Assembly: GCF_014762765.1 (NCBI RefSeq)
Contig: NZ_JABURH010000111.1
Span: 1 to 32,001, forward strand
Length of the DNA stretch: 32,001 nucleotides
From: Alcanivorax sp.
GTDB taxonomy: Bacteria; Pseudomonadota; Gammaproteobacteria; Pseudomonadales; Alcanivoracaceae
Direction: 5' to 3'
Position 1 is the stretch's first letter, and each line of letters begins with the position of its first letter. Below, piece after piece: positions 8,542 to 16,676 of this stretch. A program made the translations under genes and the position numbers. The notes below the pieces were generated by a model. It saw only the letters and a program-made list of their open reading frames with translations. It searched no databases and had not been told where the DNA came from.

Positions 8542-8698
8542 GCAAGTTGAAAGTTCAAAGTTTCAAGGCGCGGGCAAGCTTGTTTGAAACTGATATGCCC
8601 TGCCCGCGCAACAAAGTTGTAGAAGCGCGGGGGCAGAGGTTTTCAGTTGGCACTGCCGGCGCCTGCGCTTTTCAACTTTGAACTTTCAACTTGCAACT
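8542..8698. repeat. Heptad-armed palindromic element C
   Basis: Left arm: GCAAGTT, GAAAGTT, CAAAGTT (8542-8562), ending in TCAAGGCGCGG. Right arm: TTCAACT, TTGAACT, TTCAACT, TGCAACT (8671-8698). The arms are inverse to each other with the unit AGTTGAA. The core contains a second inverted pair, GCGCGGGCA and TGCCCGCGC, and then GCGCGGGGGCA. The block CAAGGCGCGG at 8564-8573 is identical to the one inside the element at 29596. It occupies most of the 300 bp upstream of the dehydrogenase start, so it would lie in that gene's leader or promoter region. Confidence 0.8.
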
Positions 8699-8780
8699 CG
8701 ATTTGGCGACCGAGTGTAGACACTTTGTCACTTCAGAATGGGCCAATCTTGTCGAACAAGGAAGTCCCCCCGTGACGGTG

Positions 8781-8800
8781 GCGCCGCCGGGTCGCGGCGC
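8781..8800 (-). terminator. GC-rich hairpin after plsC
   Basis: A perfect 7-bp stem, GCGCCGC with GCGGCGC, around a 6-nt loop, 15 nt past the plsC-like stop codon. There is no T-tract on the minus strand, so termination is only suggested by position. Confidence 0.35.
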
Positions 8801-8814
8801 TGAGGATAACCGGC

Positions 8815-9558
8815 TCAGAGGCTGGGCTGGGGGCAGGCTTCGCTGAGGGGGGCGGCAATGGCTGCCTGGCTCTGGTGCATCAACTGTACCAGCTCCGCCT
8901 CGCTGGAGCCCACCGGGGCGATAGCGGGGTGCAGGGTGATCTGGGCATGCTGTCCTGGGCGCAGTCGGGCGGTCCCCGGTGGCAATATCTCGAAGGTACC
9001 GGTGAGAGTGACGGGGAGCACCGGCAGTTTCAGATCCTGGGCCATCTTGAAGGCCCCCTTCTTGAACGGCTTGAGCTGCCCGTTGCGGCTGCGGGTGCCT
9101 TCAGGGAAGAACAGCACACTGGCACCGTTAGCCAGCCGGGTGCGTGCCTGGTTGAGGCTGGCAATGGCGGCCTGGGTGTCGGAACGGTTGATGAAGATAT
9201 GACCGAGCTTTTCGCAGCAGATACCGATCACCGGCATTTGCCGCAGTTCGTGTTTCATGACCCAGCGGAAGTCCACCCCCAAATAACCATAGAGCACGAA
9301 AATGTCGAACTGGCTGAGGTGGTTGGCGACGATCACATAGCTCTGGCCGGGCTCCAGGTGTTCGCGGCCATGCACATTCACTCGCACGCCGCTGTAGAGC
9401 AGGCAAAGTCTGGCCCAGGGTACGGCTGTGAGGCGGGAGACCTGATCAGCGGGCAGGAAGGGCACCAGCAACAGACAGACTGCCCCCAGCAGCAGGGTGG
9501 TGACCGCCACCAGCGGGACAAAGACAAGCCAACTATAGAGGAAGAAAAACAACCGCAT
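8815..9558 (-). CDS. plsC: 1-acyl-sn-glycerol-3-phosphate acyltransferase (PlsC family)
   Basis: Adds a second acyl chain to lysophosphatidic acid (or a related lysolipid) at the inner membrane, on the route to phospholipids. The 247 residues begin with two hydrophobic segments (residues 2-20 and 22-36). The acyltransferase motif HX4D is NHLSQFD (His80, Asp85). The motif for the phosphate of the acceptor is FPEGTRSRNG (153-156 EGTR). Motif III is present as GHIFINR and motif IV as LPVLPVTLTG. Several PlsC paralogues are usual in this group, so it need not be the essential copy. It stands alone on the minus strand between the START gene and element C. Confidence 0.87.
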   Translation of the reverse strand: MRLFFFLYSWLVFVPLVAVTTLLLGAVCLLLVPFLPADQVSRLTAVPWARLCLLYSGVRVNVHGREHLEPGQSYVIVANHLSQFDIFVLYGYLGVDFRWVMKHELRQMPVIGICCEKLGHIFINRSDTQAAIASLNQARTRLANGASVLFFPEGTRSRNGQLKPFKKGAFKMAQDLKLPVLPVTLTGTFEILPPGTARLRPGQHAQITLHPAIAPVGSSEAELVQLMHQSQAAIAAPLSEACPQPSL

Positions 9559-9654
9559 GGGGAGGAGCTCTCCGTACCTGTTCAGGTGTTTCCCTTATGG
9601 TAATGGAGAGCTGGCCGAAAATGACAGACTGATAATTACTTTGTTACGTTTTGG

Positions 9655-10362
9655 TTATTTGTTGCCGTCTGCTACCGCCGCCGGACGACCAGGGCCATGC
9701 AGGTCCAGATAATCATAATAGTGATTCTGGTATTCCGGCTTGCTGACGATGCGGCGCAAGCGCTCAAGGGTAAAGTAGGGGGCATCGCGCAGCAGGATGT
9801 TGGCGATCCAGGCCGGAATATAGCCGCCTGGGTCGAGTATCAGCTCGTAGGTCATTTCCACTTTCTGGTCGCCCAGGCGGCGGAAACCCAGCTTGCCGGT
9901 CATCTCGGGGAAGCGGATATATTCATTGTTGGGTGGCAAGGCGTCAGGCCGGTTGATCAGGTCTACCATCACTGATTCTTCGTCTTCCGTGAGGGTCTGG
10001 GTGACTTTGGCCCGCAAAACGGCTTCCCGGTCAGCCAGTGGCCAAGGTAGCTGGGTGGTAAAGCGCAGGGAGCGATCCAGCGGACTGACCCGGTTGAATT
10101 CTTCCGCACTATCCACAAAGTGCAGCCACTTCGGATAGGAAGGATAATCATTGAGCAAGGCGACCAGAGAGTATTCGTCGGCGAGCGTAAAACGGGTGAC
10201 GCCGCGGAAGGTCTTTAGCCGGGATTCATCCCGATGCTTCATGTACACCTGGATATCGTTACGGTCGCTGACCAGTTTCCAGTCTTCGAGCTCGTTACTG
10301 TCGGCAGCCCAGGTGAAAGAGGCAACAAAGAGCGCCAGAAAGAGAACAATGAGTCTGTCCAT
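9655..10362 (-). CDS. Secreted START-domain (lipid-binding) protein
   Basis: A 235-residue protein with an N-terminal signal peptide (LIVLFLALFVASFTWA, cleavage before ADSNE) and a START/SRPBCC lipid-binding fold. Recognisable features are DWKLVSDRNDIQVYMKH, LLNDYPSYPKWLHFVDSAEE, LPWPLADREAVLRA, and the closing long helix IPAWIANILLRDAPYFTLERLRRI split across about residues 180-205. Such periplasmic START proteins in gammaproteobacteria are uncharacterised. A role in lipid or hydrocarbon handling is inference from the fold. The ribosome site is weak. It is divergent from the sialidase-like gene, with about 245 bp between them in which I see no clear operator. Confidence 0.8.
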   Translation of the reverse strand: MDRLIVLFLALFVASFTWAADSNELEDWKLVSDRNDIQVYMKHRDESRLKTFRGVTRFTLADEYSLVALLNDYPSYPKWLHFVDSAEEFNRVSPLDRSLRFTTQLPWPLADREAVLRAKVTQTLTEDEESVMVDLINRPDALPPNNEYIRFPEMTGKLGFRRLGDQKVEMTYELILDPGGYIPAWIANILLRDAPYFTLERLRRIVSKPEYQNHYYDYLDLHGPGRPAAVADGNK

Positions 10363-10607
10363 AGAAAAAGAGGGGTCCTTGCATACCTGTTATTGGAATA
10401 GAGTGCGGCGGCATTATGCCATTATTGAGATACCGCTGAACATATTTTGACCGTTGCCGGATCTTTCTGCTGCCCGCTTCGGATGATCGGTTGTCATTGA
10501 GCACTTCGGTGGCAGGCAATTTTATGCGGTTTTGCTAGACTTGCCTGCCGCAGGTCGGTGGTCCCCGGTTACCGGCACAATAACAAAGGTTTTCTGGCCA
10601 GCTAATT

Positions 10608-11900
10608 ATGCTTAAACGTGCATTTCATCTATTTATTGGGGCTGCGTTGGTAGCGGGATATTTTGCTGCTTCCCCCCCTCACCTTTGGGAGTCCGGCCCA
10701 TCCATGGTCGTGGAGCCAAGGGGAAAGGCGCCGGATAACGTGCAATGGCGCAGTGCTTTTGTGTCGGATGGGGACACGCCGATGGTTCATGCCGCCTCCA
10801 TGCTGGAATTGCCGGACGGCACCCTGCGGGCCTTCTGGTTTGCCGGCAGCCGAGAAGGCGCCGCCGATGTGGCTATTCATTCCTCATTGTTCGATCCACA
10901 GTCCGGTAATTGGTCCAATGAAAAACCAGTCATTACCCGGCAGCAGATAGAAGATGGTTGGGGACGCCATGTCCGCAAGCTCGGCAACGTGGTTCCGGTA
11001 CTCGATGATGATGGCCGTATGCGCCTGTTCGTGGTGGCAGTCAGTTTTGGTGGCTGGGCGGGTAGCCGGGTCGTGGTGCTGGAGTCGTTTGATCAGGGTG
11101 AAAACTGGCGCTTTGACAAGGTGCTGGTCACTACTCCCTTTCTGAATATCAGTACCCTGGTAAAAACCGCCCCTATTCATTACAGCGATGGCACCATCGG
11201 TCTGCCTGTCTATCACGAAATGGTCGGCAAGTTCGGTGAAATATTGCGCCTGGACAAGGACAACCAGATTCTCGGCAAGGCGCGAATAGGGCATGGGCGC
11301 AAGGCGATCCAGCCACTGGTGCTGGTAGACAGCCCTTCTCATGCGGTGACCTTTTTGCGTAATGAGAACGAACCCAACAATGGCTTTCTCTATCAGTCAG
11401 AAAGTGATGATGGCGGCTGGCACTGGGATGCACTCGAGTATTCATCACTGGAAAATCCCAGCGCCGCCTTGAGTGGTCTGTCCCTTGGAAAAGGGCACTG
11501 GTTGGTGGCGGCCAACTGCAACCGTATCGAGCGTGATGATCTGTGTATCCGGGAAACCCGTGATGGCGGTCGTAGCTGGCAGGAACGCTGGACCTTTCAC
11601 GACCGGGAGCGCTGGCGCGGCGAAGCAATGACCGAGCGGCAATTTGCTTCACTGATTAGCCCGGAGCTGAACAGTGATGTGCCACCGGAAGATCCTGCCC
11701 GACTGCTGGAGAGGGCTCGTCACAACAAATGCGATGGCCGCCTGGGTTGCGAATTTCAGTACGACTATCCCTACATGATTCGTTCACGCAACGGCGATCT
11801 GCATATGGTGTACACCTGGAACAAGACTGCGATCCGCCATGTCTGGCTGAAAGCGGCCGCCACTCACGGCACTGACAAGGAGCAGGATGATGACGCTTGA
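10608..11900 (+). CDS. Sialidase-fold (BNR/Asp-box) exported protein
   Basis: A 430-residue beta-propeller of the sialidase superfamily, membrane-anchored or secreted through an N-terminal hydrophobic segment (LFIGAALVAGYFAA, residues 8-21). Asp-box repeats are visible as SFDQGENW (160-167), SDDGGWHW (266-273) and TRDGGRSW (317-324). A sialidase-like arginine occurs early in FAGSREG. Late in the chain DYPYMIRSRNGDLHMVYTW matches the end of the propeller. True sialidase activity is not proven: related proteins hydrolyse other glycans or have unknown roles. It overlaps the following membrane-protein gene by 11 bp, implying coupled translation. I see no good ribosome site before the ATG. Confidence 0.78.
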   Translation: MLKRAFHLFIGAALVAGYFAASPPHLWESGPSMVVEPRGKAPDNVQWRSAFVSDGDTPMVHAASMLELPDGTLRAFWFAGSREGAADVAIHSSLFDPQSGNWSNEKPVITRQQIEDGWGRHVRKLGNVVPVLDDDGRMRLFVVAVSFGGWAGSRVVVLESFDQGENWRFDKVLVTTPFLNISTLVKTAPIHYSDGTIGLPVYHEMVGKFGEILRLDKDNQILGKARIGHGRKAIQPLVLVDSPSHAVTFLRNENEPNNGFLYQSESDDGGWHWDALEYSSLENPSAALSGLSLGKGHWLVAANCNRIERDDLCIRETRDGGRSWQERWTFHDRERWRGEAMTERQFASLISPELNSDVPPEDPARLLERARHNKCDGRLGCEFQYDYPYMIRSRNGDLHMVYTWNKTAIRHVWLKAAATHGTDKEQDDDA

Positions 11901-12540
11901 TATTCTGGTCTGTGCCTTGGTGCTGGTGGCGGTACAGCTACGGATCTGTGCCTCGCTGCTCTCCGTGCGCGGGCGGGTTGTTCTGTCAGCGGTGATTTTC
12001 GTCTGGTCGGTGCTGCCTTTCCCCTGGGGGCTGGCGCCCTGGGTGATCAGCTACCTGGCCGGTTTCAGCATTACCTCGGGTCTACTGGCGATGCTGGCCA
12101 TCCAGCATCGCATTGCCGGCCATTACTGGCTGCCCCTGAAACAGCTGCGGGGTGCCTGCCTGATGCTGGTGCTGATGGCGCTGTGGTTCTACCCGATGAG
12201 CCTGGGCTCCAGTTATGCCGATCCCTATGCCCTGGGCTTTGGCAATTTCGGATTCAGTACCGCGCTGTTACTGGTGGGCATGCTGGCCTGGGTGCTGCGT
12301 GCCTATGCCACCTGTCTGATTCTGGTGGCAGCGCAGTTGGCATTTGGTGCCGATCTGCTGGTCAGCGACAACCTGTGGGATTACCTGATCGACCCCTGGC
12401 TGGTGCTCTGGGCGGCCGGTTGGCTGATCCGTGATCGCTTGCTGCAGGCGCGGGCCATGCCCGCACCCGAGTCACCAGCAGCAAACAATCAGTCTTCGGC
12501 ACCTGCCGACAAGGCTGACGGCTTGTCCGCTGGCCAGTAA
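11890..12540 (+). CDS. Membrane protein coupled to the sialidase-like gene
   Basis: A 216-residue integral membrane protein with about six hydrophobic segments (first ILVCALVLVAVQL, last LIDPWLVLWAAGWLI) and a polar alanine- and proline-rich tail. I do not recognise a named family. An AAGGAG at 11877-11882 is best spaced for the ATG at 11890; the ATG at 11887 is also possible. The start lies inside the end of the sialidase-like gene, so the two products are probably made together and may act in one envelope process. The tail is antisense to the last 17 codons of the symporter gene. Confidence 0.75.
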   Translation: MTLDILVCALVLVAVQLRICASLLSVRGRVVLSAVIFVWSVLPFPWGLAPWVISYLAGFSITSGLLAMLAIQHRIAGHYWLPLKQLRGACLMLVLMALWFYPMSLGSSYADPYALGFGNFGFSTALLLVGMLAWVLRAYATCLILVAAQLAFGADLLVSDNLWDYLIDPWLVLWAAGWLIRDRLLQARAMPAPESPAANNQSSAPADKADGLSAGQ

Positions 12541-14036
12541 CTGGCGGCCAGATAGCCCACCACAAACATCAGCAGATTGCCGATCAGGCCGGTGTAGTAG
12601 AGATCAAAGGGGGCGCTGAGCGTCTCCGGCAACATTCCCTTGTTGGTCAGGATCGTCCAGCCGGTGAACACCAGGGTGCAGGCAATCCCGCACCAGGCTG
12701 CTCTGGCGTCTCCCCGGTTGCTGAAAAAGCCCAGCAGGTACAATCCCAGCATGCCGCCACCCAGCAGTGACACCAGAATCGTCGAGGTGTCCTGCAGCGT
12801 TTTGGTATCCGCCTGATTCAGCCACAGGGCCCCGGCAATCATCAGGCCGGTAACGACCACGGCGATGCCCCAGGCCACTTTCAGATAATGCCTATCGTTT
12901 TGGCCAGGGTGAAAATGGCGCCGGTACAGGTCCACCACGCTCACTGTGGTAACCGAGTTGATGCTGGAATCCAGCGAGCTCATAGCCGCTGCAAGGGCCG
13001 CAGCAATCACCAGGCCAGCCACGCCGGCGGGCAGGTAATTAGTGATGAAATAGGGCATCAGGGTTTCTGCGCGAGCTTCACCGCTGAGAATGGCGCCGGC
13101 CTGCACATCCGGGTAGACCTGAAAGAATACCCACAGGGCGGTGCCCAGAAACATGTAGAAAGCCCAGATGGGCAGAGCGGTGAACAGGTACACCCACAGC
13201 CCCTTGCGGGCTTCGTGGGTAGATTGGGAGGCACAGTAGCGTTGCACGGTATTCTGGTTGCTGGAATATTCCGTGAGCCAGTTGGTCAGACCGATCAGCA
13301 ACATCATGGTTGCAGTTTTTTCACTCAGCGACAGCGACCAGGAGGTCTCACCGGGGGCGCCGTTTTCCCAGGGAGCCAGGGCGAATTTTCCTGCCTGGCC
13401 AGCCCGATCAAAAATCTGCCCGAGCCCGCCGGGCAGTGCATCCAGGATTACCCACAGGCACAGCAGTCCGCCGAGCAGCAGCACCACGGTCTGCAATACA
13501 TCGGTCCAGATTACTGCATCGATACCGCCAATGACTGTATACAGCCCAACAAAGAGGCCGCCCAGGATGATGGCGGTGGTGGGCGATAGATCGGTGACTT
13601 GCTGAATCAGCAAAGACAACAGCCACAGGATCATGGCCAGGCGCACCACCTGTGCCACCAGAAAGGCAACCGCGCCATAGACCCGGATGGAGGGGCCGTA
13701 GCGTTGTTCCAGAAATTCGTAGGCGCTGGTCATGTTGCCGCGCCGGAAATAGGGCAGGAAGACAAAGGCCGCTACCAGCATGGCTGGCAACAGGGCCAGG
13801 TTGGGCAGATAGCGTAGCCAGTCGGTCTTGAACGCGTCGGCGGGGTAGGCCAGAAAGGTAATGGAGCTGATGGAGGTTCCCACCAGTGACAGTCCGATTA
13901 CCCAGCCGCGAAAGCGGCGGCCGCCAACGAAATACTCTTCGGTGCTGGTATTGCGTCGGGAAAAGTAGATGCCGATGCCCAGTACTACACACAGGTAGCC
14001 TGCCAGCACCACCCAGTCAGCCGTTGCCAATGTCAT
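12489..14036 (-). CDS. Sodium:solute symporter (SSS family)
   Basis: Sodium-coupled importer in the inner membrane, 515 residues with about 13 transmembrane segments; substrate unknown. Family hallmarks are ADWVVLAGYLCVVLGIGIYF, the STEEYFVGGR loop, GLSLVGTSISSITFLAYPA in the first core helix, GGIDAVIWTDVLQ, and AAALAAAMSSLDSSINSV, which holds the Na2-site serines. This branch includes sugar, sialic-acid and related transporters. The adjacent sialidase-like gene makes a glycan-derived substrate attractive, but no nan catabolic genes are visible. It is convergent with, and overlaps by 52 bp, the membrane protein at 11890. Confidence 0.88.
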   Translation of the reverse strand: MTLATADWVVLAGYLCVVLGIGIYFSRRNTSTEEYFVGGRRFRGWVIGLSLVGTSISSITFLAYPADAFKTDWLRYLPNLALLPAMLVAAFVFLPYFRRGNMTSAYEFLEQRYGPSIRVYGAVAFLVAQVVRLAMILWLLSLLIQQVTDLSPTTAIILGGLFVGLYTVIGGIDAVIWTDVLQTVVLLLGGLLCLWVILDALPGGLGQIFDRAGQAGKFALAPWENGAPGETSWSLSLSEKTATMMLLIGLTNWLTEYSSNQNTVQRYCASQSTHEARKGLWVYLFTALPIWAFYMFLGTALWVFFQVYPDVQAGAILSGEARAETLMPYFITNYLPAGVAGLVIAAALAAAMSSLDSSINSVTTVSVVDLYRRHFHPGQNDRHYLKVAWGIAVVVTGLMIAGALWLNQADTKTLQDTSTILVSLLGGGMLGLYLLGFFSNRGDARAAWCGIACTLVFTGWTILTNKGMLPETLSAPFDLYYTGLIGNLLMFVVGYLAASYWPADKPSALSAGAED

Positions 14037-14049
14037 TATTATTTTCCAC

Positions 14050-14118
14050 TACAGGCAGCATGCTGCACGCAACACACCACCGCGCGCGGCATGTTGCGTG
14101 TGGCGTGATGCGTTACTG
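14050..14118. repeat. Short heptad-armed palindrome G
   Basis: Left side: GCAGCAT, GCTGCAC, GCAACAC (about 14055-14075). Right side: ATGTTGC, GTGTGGC, GTGATGC (14091-14111) and a decayed unit GTTACTG. The best inverted pair is the 9-bp CACGCAACA (14066-14074) with TGTTGCGTG (14092-14100) around a CCGCGCGCGG centre. It fills the gap between the symporter start and the stop codon of the cold-shock-domain gene, whose TAA (14113-14115) lies in the last unit. It is shorter and more decayed than the other heptad elements. Confidence 0.55.
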
Positions 14119-14709
14119 TTCGATGTAAACGTTATCGGCCTGTTCGCCGCGGTCGGACATGCGGGTATCAAAGCTGACACGGGTGCCGGTGCGCAGGCTG
14201 CGACGGCCACCGTTCTGAACGGCCTTGAAGTGTACAAACAGTTCCTCGCCACTGTCGGTGAGGATAAAGCCGAAACCCTTGTTGGGGTTGAACCACTTCA
14301 CTTCGCCGCGTTGCTGGCCGTTACCGCCCAGGGGCAGTTTGGCCGGTATCAGTTTACCCAGTGGCAATAGCGGCAGCAGGTAGGCAAGTACCGGCAGCCA
14401 AAGCCACCACTGCTCTGCAAACACCACGCTGCCATGGCTGGCTACCAGGCCGGCAAGGTAGAAAAACACCGCCACATGCAGGGGCAGGCGCTGGCCACCG
14501 CCAAGCAGGCAGACCAGATTTACCACCGCGGCCAGCAGCAGGCCCAGGCCGGTTTGCTGACTGTGGATATTGGAAATTTTCACCACGGCGAGATTCTCGT
14601 GGAGGGTGATCAGTGCCATTTCCGGAGCAAAAAGCAGCCAGGCGCCGGGAATGGCCAGTAACAGGGCTGCAACGACATAAAAAACGGTCAGGGGTTTAGA
14701 GACATTCAT
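14113..14709 (-). CDS. Membrane protein with C-terminal cold-shock domain
   Basis: A 198-residue protein with about four hydrophobic segments (residues 8-28, 54-71, 77-97, 102-120) and a cold-shock nucleic-acid-binding domain from about 134 to the end. The domain has EVKWFNPNKGFGFI (RNP1 KGFGF, 144-148) and ELFVHF (RNP2). It should hold an RNA- or single-stranded-DNA-binding module at the cytoplasmic face of the membrane. The start at 14709 has AAGGT upstream; the longer frame to 14898 adds an unlikely 63 residues. The target and role are unknown. It is divergent from the FemAB/GNAT-like gene across a region with a near-perfect 20-bp dyad. Confidence 0.83.
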   Translation of the reverse strand: MNVSKPLTVFYVVAALLLAIPGAWLLFAPEMALITLHENLAVVKISNIHSQQTGLGLLLAAVVNLVCLLGGGQRLPLHVAVFFYLAGLVASHGSVVFAEQWWLWLPVLAYLLPLLPLGKLIPAKLPLGGNGQQRGEVKWFNPNKGFGFILTDSGEELFVHFKAVQNGGRRSLRTGTRVSFDTRMSDRGEQADNVYIEQ

Positions 14710-14911
14710 GAAATTGACGTTACCTTGTTGAGCTATGAGTGATAAAAGTAGCTGATTCTGGCCACAGCGCCGCTGTTCCGCGGAGAATATGCGGTCACAA
14801 TGGGTGCGCCCGGCCTGAAACAGTCTCTGTAAACCGCCGGAAAACGAGGCGGTATTGCACGGTGTCACTGTTTGCGACGAGATCCCTGCCGTCGGCACAG
14901 GTTATTGAACC

Positions 14912-14931
14912 GTACAATTCGCGCATTGTAC
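14912..14931. promoter_or_regulatory. Operator-like 20-bp dyad
   Basis: The sequence GTACAATTCGCGCATTGTAC is a palindrome with a single central mismatch: arms GTACAAT and ATTGTAC, and an inner CGCG. It lies between the divergent cold-shock-domain and acyltransferase genes, 58 nt before the latter. The arms contain TACAAT, close to a -10 box on either strand, but no good -35 box is correctly spaced. It could be a regulator's binding site. Confidence 0.4.
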
Positions 14932-14988
14932 CCAAGCCGGCGACGAAACTCATGCGTAGCAGGCTGCTAGAGCTCATTCGGAGAGACT

Positions 14989-16029
14989 GTGTCTGTATAT
15001 CCGTTCCTCAGCGACGCTTTTTTCGATGCCCTGCAGGGCTGTGGTGCCGTTACCCCGAAAACCGGCTGGCAGCCCTGCCACCTGGAGATCGGGGGCGGCT
15101 GGATGCCTCTCTATGCGCGCAGCCATTCCCGGGGCGAATATGTGTTCGATTACAGCTGGGCGGACGCCTATCAGCGCCATGGCCTGGATTACTACCCGAA
15201 ACTGGTCACCTCGATACCCTTTACGCCGGTCACTGGTCCTCGCTGGCAGGGTGACATTTCTGCGGACTCGCTCTGGGCAGGGGTGCAGCAGGTGCTGAGA
15301 GAGCAGCATGCCAGTGGCTGGCATCTGTTGTTTCCGGATAAGGCCTGCCGGGAACAGTTAGAGGAACTGCCGCTGGTATCGCGACAGGCCTGCCACTTTC
15401 GCTGGGTTAACCGGGATTATCGGGATTTCGATGATTTTCTCGGCCAGTTTCAGTCCCGCAAGCGCAAGAACCTGCGTAAGGAGCGACGCCGGGTCCAGGA
15501 ACAGGGACTGACCATTACCCGCCTTCAGGGAGGGCAAATCAGTGCCAGCGACTGGGCGTTCTTCTACCAATGCTATGCCAGCACCTACCTGAAACGGGGT
15601 CAGCTGCCGTATCTGAACGAAGCCTTCTTTTCTACCGTCGGTGAGCGGTTGGCCGATCAGTTGATGCTGGTGTTGGCCCGGGACGGAGACCGGCCGGTGG
15701 CTGCCGCCTTATATTTTTTCGACGCGGATTGCCTGTACGGACGCTACTGGGGCTGTCTGGAGGAGCGGGACGGCCTGCATTTCGAGCTGTGCTATTACCA
15801 GGGCATTGAGTTTGCCATTGAGCGCGACCTGGCGGCGTTTGATCCGGGGGTGCAAGGGGAGCACAAGATCCTGCGCGGCTTCGAGCCGGTGATTACCTGG
15901 TCCATGCACCACCTGCGGGAGCCGGCTTTTCATAACGCCATCGCGGATTTTTGCCGGGAAGAGGCGGCGCACGTGCAGCGTTACCGGGAAGAGGCCATGA
16001 CCCTGTTACCGTTCAGGAAAGGGGTGTAG
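14989..16029 (+). CDS. FemAB/GNAT-like acyltransferase (DUF482 type)
   Basis: A 346-residue cytoplasmic protein of the GNAT-like family annotated as peptidoglycan biosynthesis/recognition (DUF482); no reaction has been shown. Family features visible are PFLSDAFFDALQ, TGWQPCHL, the YFDYSW-like VFDYSWADAY, SIPFTPVTG, FQSRKRKNLRKERRRV, YLNEAFF and LYGRYWGC, with the end motif GEHKILRGFEP. An in-frame TAG at 14968 forbids a much earlier start. The GTG at 14989 has GGAGA a few nt upstream. It begins closer to the PFL motif than I would expect for the family, so the N-terminus is short. Its position next to the cold-shock-domain gene is divergent. Confidence 0.82.
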   Translation: MSVYPFLSDAFFDALQGCGAVTPKTGWQPCHLEIGGGWMPLYARSHSRGEYVFDYSWADAYQRHGLDYYPKLVTSIPFTPVTGPRWQGDISADSLWAGVQQVLREQHASGWHLLFPDKACREQLEELPLVSRQACHFRWVNRDYRDFDDFLGQFQSRKRKNLRKERRRVQEQGLTITRLQGGQISASDWAFFYQCYASTYLKRGQLPYLNEAFFSTVGERLADQLMLVLARDGDRPVAAALYFFDADCLYGRYWGCLEERDGLHFELCYYQGIEFAIERDLAAFDPGVQGEHKILRGFEPVITWSMHHLREPAFHNAIADFCREEAAHVQRYREEAMTLLPFRKGV

Positions 16030-16045
16030 GACGGATGTCTGGCAG

Positions 16046-16105
16046 TAACCGCGCGCGGCCAGCAGGCAGGCTGGATACCTGGCCGACATTGCCAGCCCGC
16101 GGTTA
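16046..16105. terminator. Nested inverted repeat between convergent genes
   Basis: An outer 8-bp pair, TAACCGCG (16046-16053) and CGCGGTTA (16098-16105), encloses GGCCAG (16057-16062) and CTGGCC (16079-16084). It fills the 87-bp gap between the stops of the acyltransferase gene and the 121-residue gene. It is probably a shared terminator-like structure, although there is no T-tract. Confidence 0.45.
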
Positions 16106-16116
16106 GCTCATTGTTG

Positions 16117-16482
16117 TCAGGCAGCTATCTGCTGCTCGCGTTGGTAGTAAATGGCCATGGTGACCAGATCGCAAAGATCGGCGTTGGGGTGATCCGGGCA
16201 TTTGGGGCCGAGGCTTGCGGTGACATCTTCCAGGTCGCTGCTTTCCGGGTCATTCAGGTCTGCCAGAAATTCCCAGACATGACCGTGATGATCCACCAGG
16301 GTGCCGGTATAAATCCCGTCGTCAAAACGGCAGACGCAGGAAAAGACCGTGCTGTTGATATTGAACCCCCGGGTATTCACCCACGCGGTAAGGGCTGGGT
16401 CCAGGCTGCCGTCCCTGAGTTGTGTGGTAGTGCTGGCGACGGCATCCCAGGCATTTCGGGTGCTGGCTTTATTCGGTTCCAT
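16117..16482 (-). CDS. Unrecognised 121-residue protein
   Basis: I do not recognise the family. The product is soluble, acidic, without a signal peptide or membrane segment. It has four cysteines, two in the pair FSCVCRF and two in KCPDHPNADLCD, which could bind a metal, together with HHGH in LVDHHGHVWEF. The start has GAGGAAG five nt upstream, an excellent ribosome site, which is the main reason to believe it. The stop is close to a nested inverted repeat. It stands between the acyltransferase gene (convergent) and the M48 gene (upstream on the same strand, 194 bp away). Confidence 0.65.
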   Translation of the reverse strand: MEPNKASTRNAWDAVASTTTQLRDGSLDPALTAWVNTRGFNINSTVFSCVCRFDDGIYTGTLVDHHGHVWEFLADLNDPESSDLEDVTASLGPKCPDHPNADLCDLVTMAIYYQREQQIAA

Positions 16483-16578
16483 GGCATCTTCCTCAGCCTT
16501 ACTCTTGGATCGTCCCTGAATTTTTACGACTTATCACGCTGCCTGCGACTGGTGGCAGGAATCTGACGATGACTGCAT

Positions 16579-16600
16579 TTTGCCTGCAATCTCAGGCAAA
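16579..16600. other. Short perfect hairpin between the M48 gene and the 121-aa gene
   Basis: TTTGCCTG (16579-16586) and CAGGCAAA (16593-16600) form a perfect 8-bp stem with a 6-nt loop. It lies about 77 nt after the M48 stop and 97 nt before the start of the 121-residue gene on the minus strand. It could be a terminator-like structure or a leader element; no T-tract follows. Confidence 0.35.
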
Positions 16601-16676
16601 CACAGAGGTAATTTGCTGCAAAGAGTGTAGGAAATATCCCACAAATGAACATTATTCATTTTTTTGAAGTGCGTAT

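Noticed and set aside
14739-15254. 171-residue reading frame on the plus strand before and over the acyltransferase gene
   Set aside because: It overlaps the well-supported acyltransferase frame for half its length and has no family resemblance or ribosome site.
16646-16669. AATGAA-CATTA-TTCATT hairpin followed by Ts on the plus strand, a possible terminator
   Set aside because: No plus-strand gene leads into it; both flanking genes are on the minus strand, where it has no T-tract.
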